64,000 nucleotides of DNA. Source: Salticus scenicus (taxonomy: Eukaryota; Arthropoda; Arachnida; Araneae; Salticidae). The notes below the pieces were generated by a model. That model saw only the letters and a program-made list of their open reading frames with translations. It had not been told where the DNA came from and ran no database searches. The translations under genes were made by a program, and so were the position numbers. The number at the start of each line of letters is the position of its first letter. Position 1 is the stretch's first letter. The stretch is taken from positions 243,513,436 to 243,577,435 of the forward strand of contig OZ005648.1 in the NCBI GenBank assembly GCA_963930645.1, given 5' to 3'. Shown piece after piece: positions 61,301 to 64,000 of this stretch.

Positions 61301-62717
61301 TTCTGACATGCTAATATTAAATAGACCTATACATAAAAAGCAACTAAGTGTTTAAATTGAAATTTCTAATAACTAACTTTTAATTAATTGACTTAGCCAC
61401 TTTTAATAAATTGCTAGAAACAAAACTGAAAACTCACTTACTAATTTAAGATGAACAATATCCTGTAAAGTTTGTAGTTTTTAATAGCATAAAATTTTTT
61501 TTTTCAAAATATTTTTAATATTTTTAGTTTTTGTGTAACGATGCAGATTCTTCATCTACATACACGGAAATATTCACGAAAAATCGCTCTATCGTACTGA
61601 CTATATAAAAAGGAAGATAGTTTATATGTAAAGTTAGTAAATGTACTTTGTGAATTAGAAAATCTGTATACACACTGTATTCGAAATAGGTTTAATTGTT
61701 TATGCATTTTCGAATAAGTTTTAACTAGCAATTGATTAGATGCAGAGGAGAAAACAAATGCGAAAGTTTTTTTTTCTTTTTTCCTTCTCACTACAAAATG
61801 TTCTTGAGTTAAGCATAATACAGCATAATACCGCAAATGTGCGGTTATTTTTAACACGTTTTTAATGAGCTTCGAATGGAATAAATATTCCTTCTTTTGA
61901 TGATTAATTCTGCTCTAGAAATGCTTTTGAAGATTTCTTTCGCCAACTGCGTGCTTCCATATACCAACATAAAGTTTTGCGGTTTCTTTGACCCATATTC
62001 GACTTTCATATTTTATTACACGCCGAAAGACACTGAAAATCTTCACAGCTGTAAAATTAAGATAATGAATAAGTTTTTCTTTTCTTTGTTTTAGACATAG
62101 AAACAAATTATTGATTGTCCACCTGTCTAAAATTTACAATTTTCATGGAAAATTTAAATTGAAATCTTCTGCAGCAGAATGCCTGTAGATTTGCTCAAAA
62201 CGTAAATACACTTATTAATTTTGCGTAATTGCAATGATTCTTCATGAAATTAAAAATAATCGCATTAACAAAATATGTAGTTTTCAATACTTTACGAATA
62301 CTCCAACCATAAAAAATACTTAGCATGATTGTCGATAAAACCACAAGATCTGTTGTATATATTCTCTCTGTATTTTGAACACGAAAAATATTGCTCCGTC
62401 TCTTTTTCTTTTCTTCTGTAAGCAGACAATAATGTTTATGCACAATATTTTTGCTACAAGGAGAGTAACTGCGGTTTATTTAGGTGCATTCAGCGATCAT
62501 TCTAAAAATGAATCACATCATCATTGAAAATTTTCGGATGTCTTCCTTTATCTAGACAAAGGCATCTTGCAGATCATAAACGAAGTTTTCACAAAGAAAA
62601 AAATTGAATGCTTAAAGGTGCAGTAATTTCCAAAAATTTTTGGTTTCCCCACTCCATTAAATTTATTTGAAGAACAAATGTGTCAGCCCTTACGGCATCA
62701 GTATGTCTAATTGATCT
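57672..62717. other. AT-rich stretch, no gene seen
   Basis: Five kilobases rich in TGTGTAAA/TGTGTGAA words on the plus strand, with T-runs near 58197-58220, 58348-58375 and 60531-60552 and a (TG)n tract near 58952-58980. Short opposite-strand frames at 61552-62443 overlap each other and show no domain. Confidence 0.5.
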
Positions 62718-63649
62718 TGGCCGTCGTAAAAAGAATATTTTTGTTGATAGCTTTGGCTGTAAAATAAAAACATTATTAAAACTGACTTTCCATTAAAGGT
62801 TCAGGCTCGGAATTAACTCAGAGACATATTTTGTTATCATGCCAGTTTATTGCAAATATTCCAATGCACGCGACCATAGTCAATTAAAAGAACATAATAA
62901 GTTTTTTAACAAAAACATTCTGGAGTGGGGAAACAGTACCGAGGAACCGGCCGGGCCCTAGACCCGAATCGCTCTTGAGCACTTACGTGTTTTATGATCA
63001 GAAAGAAAGTGTCCGCTCCTAAACTGAAGCAAAACAAATGACAATGCATTTGGCGTTGAATTATACGCCAAGTTCAAAGTTTCAGATAGAGAATGGTTGC
63101 ATTACGTTAGGAATATTCATATGTATATTTGTTTTAAAGTGACGAGTAATTTATTGACCGTTGTTAGTGAATGTTGGCATGATTTCGCCAAGATTTAGAC
63201 CCTGCTAAAATAACTAGCTAAGCAAATATTTTATTTAACCGTTGATGTAAATTAGGCGACCAGAGGATTCATGAGTTACATTTCGAGGTACAATTAAAAG
63301 AGACCGAATTAATTATTTTCTGGTTTCACAAAACAAAAGGATAGAAATAAGTCAAAACATTATCATTTACAGAGCGAAAAGAATTTCCAGTACGTTAAGC
63401 TTGCTAATAGAATACTGGGAATTGATCAAAAAAATGTTTCAGTTACATTGACAAAGATATGAAAGGGATGATATAAAAATTAGAAAATGCATATTGTAAA
63501 ATTTATTATTTATAGGATACAATCGTTATATTTTAAGTAATTGTTTAAAATTAAAGAATCTAATTTATAATTTAATTTATTTAGATAATTTACCTATTCC
63601 TTTAAAGAGAAGAATATTAATTTTATAATATGTAAAAATCTATATCACA
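62718..63649. repeat. 932-bp LTR-like direct repeat, copy B
   Basis: Same orientation and ends as copy A (TGGCCG...TATATCACA). Differences are mostly single substitutions, roughly one per 20-40 bases by eye. It has no polypurine tract on its left side and no target duplication shared with copy A, so a simple LTR pair is not proven. Confidence 0.75.
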
Positions 63650-63744
63650 ATTGTGTATGATGCAACTGGAACATAGTTCTCATCTTAGTCAATGCCAAAT
63701 TTTTGACTGAGTCACTAGGTAACAAATACATCTATAACGTTGTA
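63650..63744. other. Short spacer
   Basis: Nothing recognised before the terminal transposon. Confidence 0.4.
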
Positions 63745-64000
63745 CAGGGTGGGGCAAAAAGATATCCCCATTTTAAGAGGTCAATAAAAATATATAAGAC
63801 ATTGAAAACAAATATTTTATGTTTACATTCGGAAAGAGTAATGTTTGCCATTAATTAATTTTTACAATCTGCAACAATTTTTGCTATTTACGAAAAAGGA
63901 TATCGTCTTGTTTACGAGCTGAACGTCGTGGTGATTGCGTTACAGCATCACTTACTGCTGCCACGTTCTCCAGAGTTCGAAAATGACGTGGTCTACCGAG
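63745..64000 (-). mobile_element. Tc1/mariner-type element, left end only (runs off window)
   Basis: TA at 63743-63744 is followed by CAGGGTGGGGCAAAAAGATA, a typical mariner-like terminus. The other end is beyond the window. It carries the transposase fragment described next. Confidence 0.65.
63885..64000 (-). pseudogene. Transposase N-terminal fragment (partial at window edge)
   Basis: Minus-strand reading from the window edge gives LGRPRHFRTLENVAAVSDAV and then TQSPRRSARKQ, resembling the helix-turn-helix region of arthropod IS630/Tc1-mariner transposases. A stop follows soon after (about 63893), and the sequence then runs into the terminal repeat. The protein therefore appears cut directly after the first DNA-binding region, as expected of an internally deleted copy. 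It could belong to the same broad family as the C-terminal fragment at 10482-10649. Confidence 0.6.

Noticed and set aside
54975..63649. Calling the whole interval a complete LTR retrotransposon
   Set aside because: No gag or pol frames, no polypurine tract, no primer-binding site and no shared target duplication.

Overview
This is a eukaryotic, strongly AT-rich, repeat-dominated stretch of nuclear DNA, read here as intergenic or intronic arthropod sequence, plausibly from a spider. The arthropod call rests on the transposon families: a Tc1-like family of the type abundant in orb-weaver genomes, a DD34D mariner, a Ty1/copia relic, and hAT and foldback-type elements. The spider assignment is inference. 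Homopolymer A/T tracts of 15 to 33 bases occur every kilobase or so, and there is one 200-base assembly gap (26001-26200). I see no operons, Shine-Dalgarno sites, CRISPR arrays or rRNA. No complete host gene can be supported. The best host-gene candidate is a 40-codon minus-strand piece ending in a stop at 28221-28340.

Layout. 0.9-1.8 kb: an internally deleted Tc1-like element. 2.2-2.7 kb: a dispersed repeat whose second copy lies inverted at 37.7-38.1 kb. 3.17-9.2 kb: a large foldback element whose long inverted arms are built from about 178-bp tandem repeats and whose palindrome is split by a 3.3-kb array bounded by a 14-bp inverted repeat. 10.2-10.95 kb: a TA-flanked element keeping only the C-terminus of a transposase. 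11.9-12.55 kb: seven apparently perfect copies of a 95-bp unit. 12.55-13.5 kb: a repeat whose inverted partner lies at 47.5-48.3 kb. 16.7-17.15 kb: a 65-bp repeat array. 20.9-21.95 kb: degenerate tandem repeats. 27.3-27.5 kb: a compact MITE, followed by two short coding-like fragments. 31.0-33.4 kb: a second Tc1-like copy with scrambled interior.

35.27-44.07 kb is one hAT-type insertion of about 8.8 kb, shown by matching termini and an exact 8-bp target duplication (CAATTTAG). It is packed with nested repeats. 44.8-46.8 kb holds a repeat family with G-run and C-run clusters. 46.97-47.47 kb is a mariner-type MITE. 49.3-53.9 kb contains degenerate tandem copies of a roughly 0.8-kb sequence, one of them split by a 1,299-bp mariner with a dead transposase (51040-52338). 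54.4-54.96 kb is a copia reverse-transcriptase fossil. Two direct 931/932-bp repeats with LTR-like ends lie at 54975-55905 and 62718-63649. Between them is AT-rich DNA and a tRNA-like unit flanked by 13-bp direct repeats. The window ends inside another transposase fragment.

Nothing here forms a functional pathway. The content is layers of transposon insertion, internal deletion and satellite-like amplification. Several unrelated-looking repeats share one head module (a CGACCTC/TTTTTTGAC motif, an ACACGTTTT motif, then GTCTGTCTG or TG repeats).
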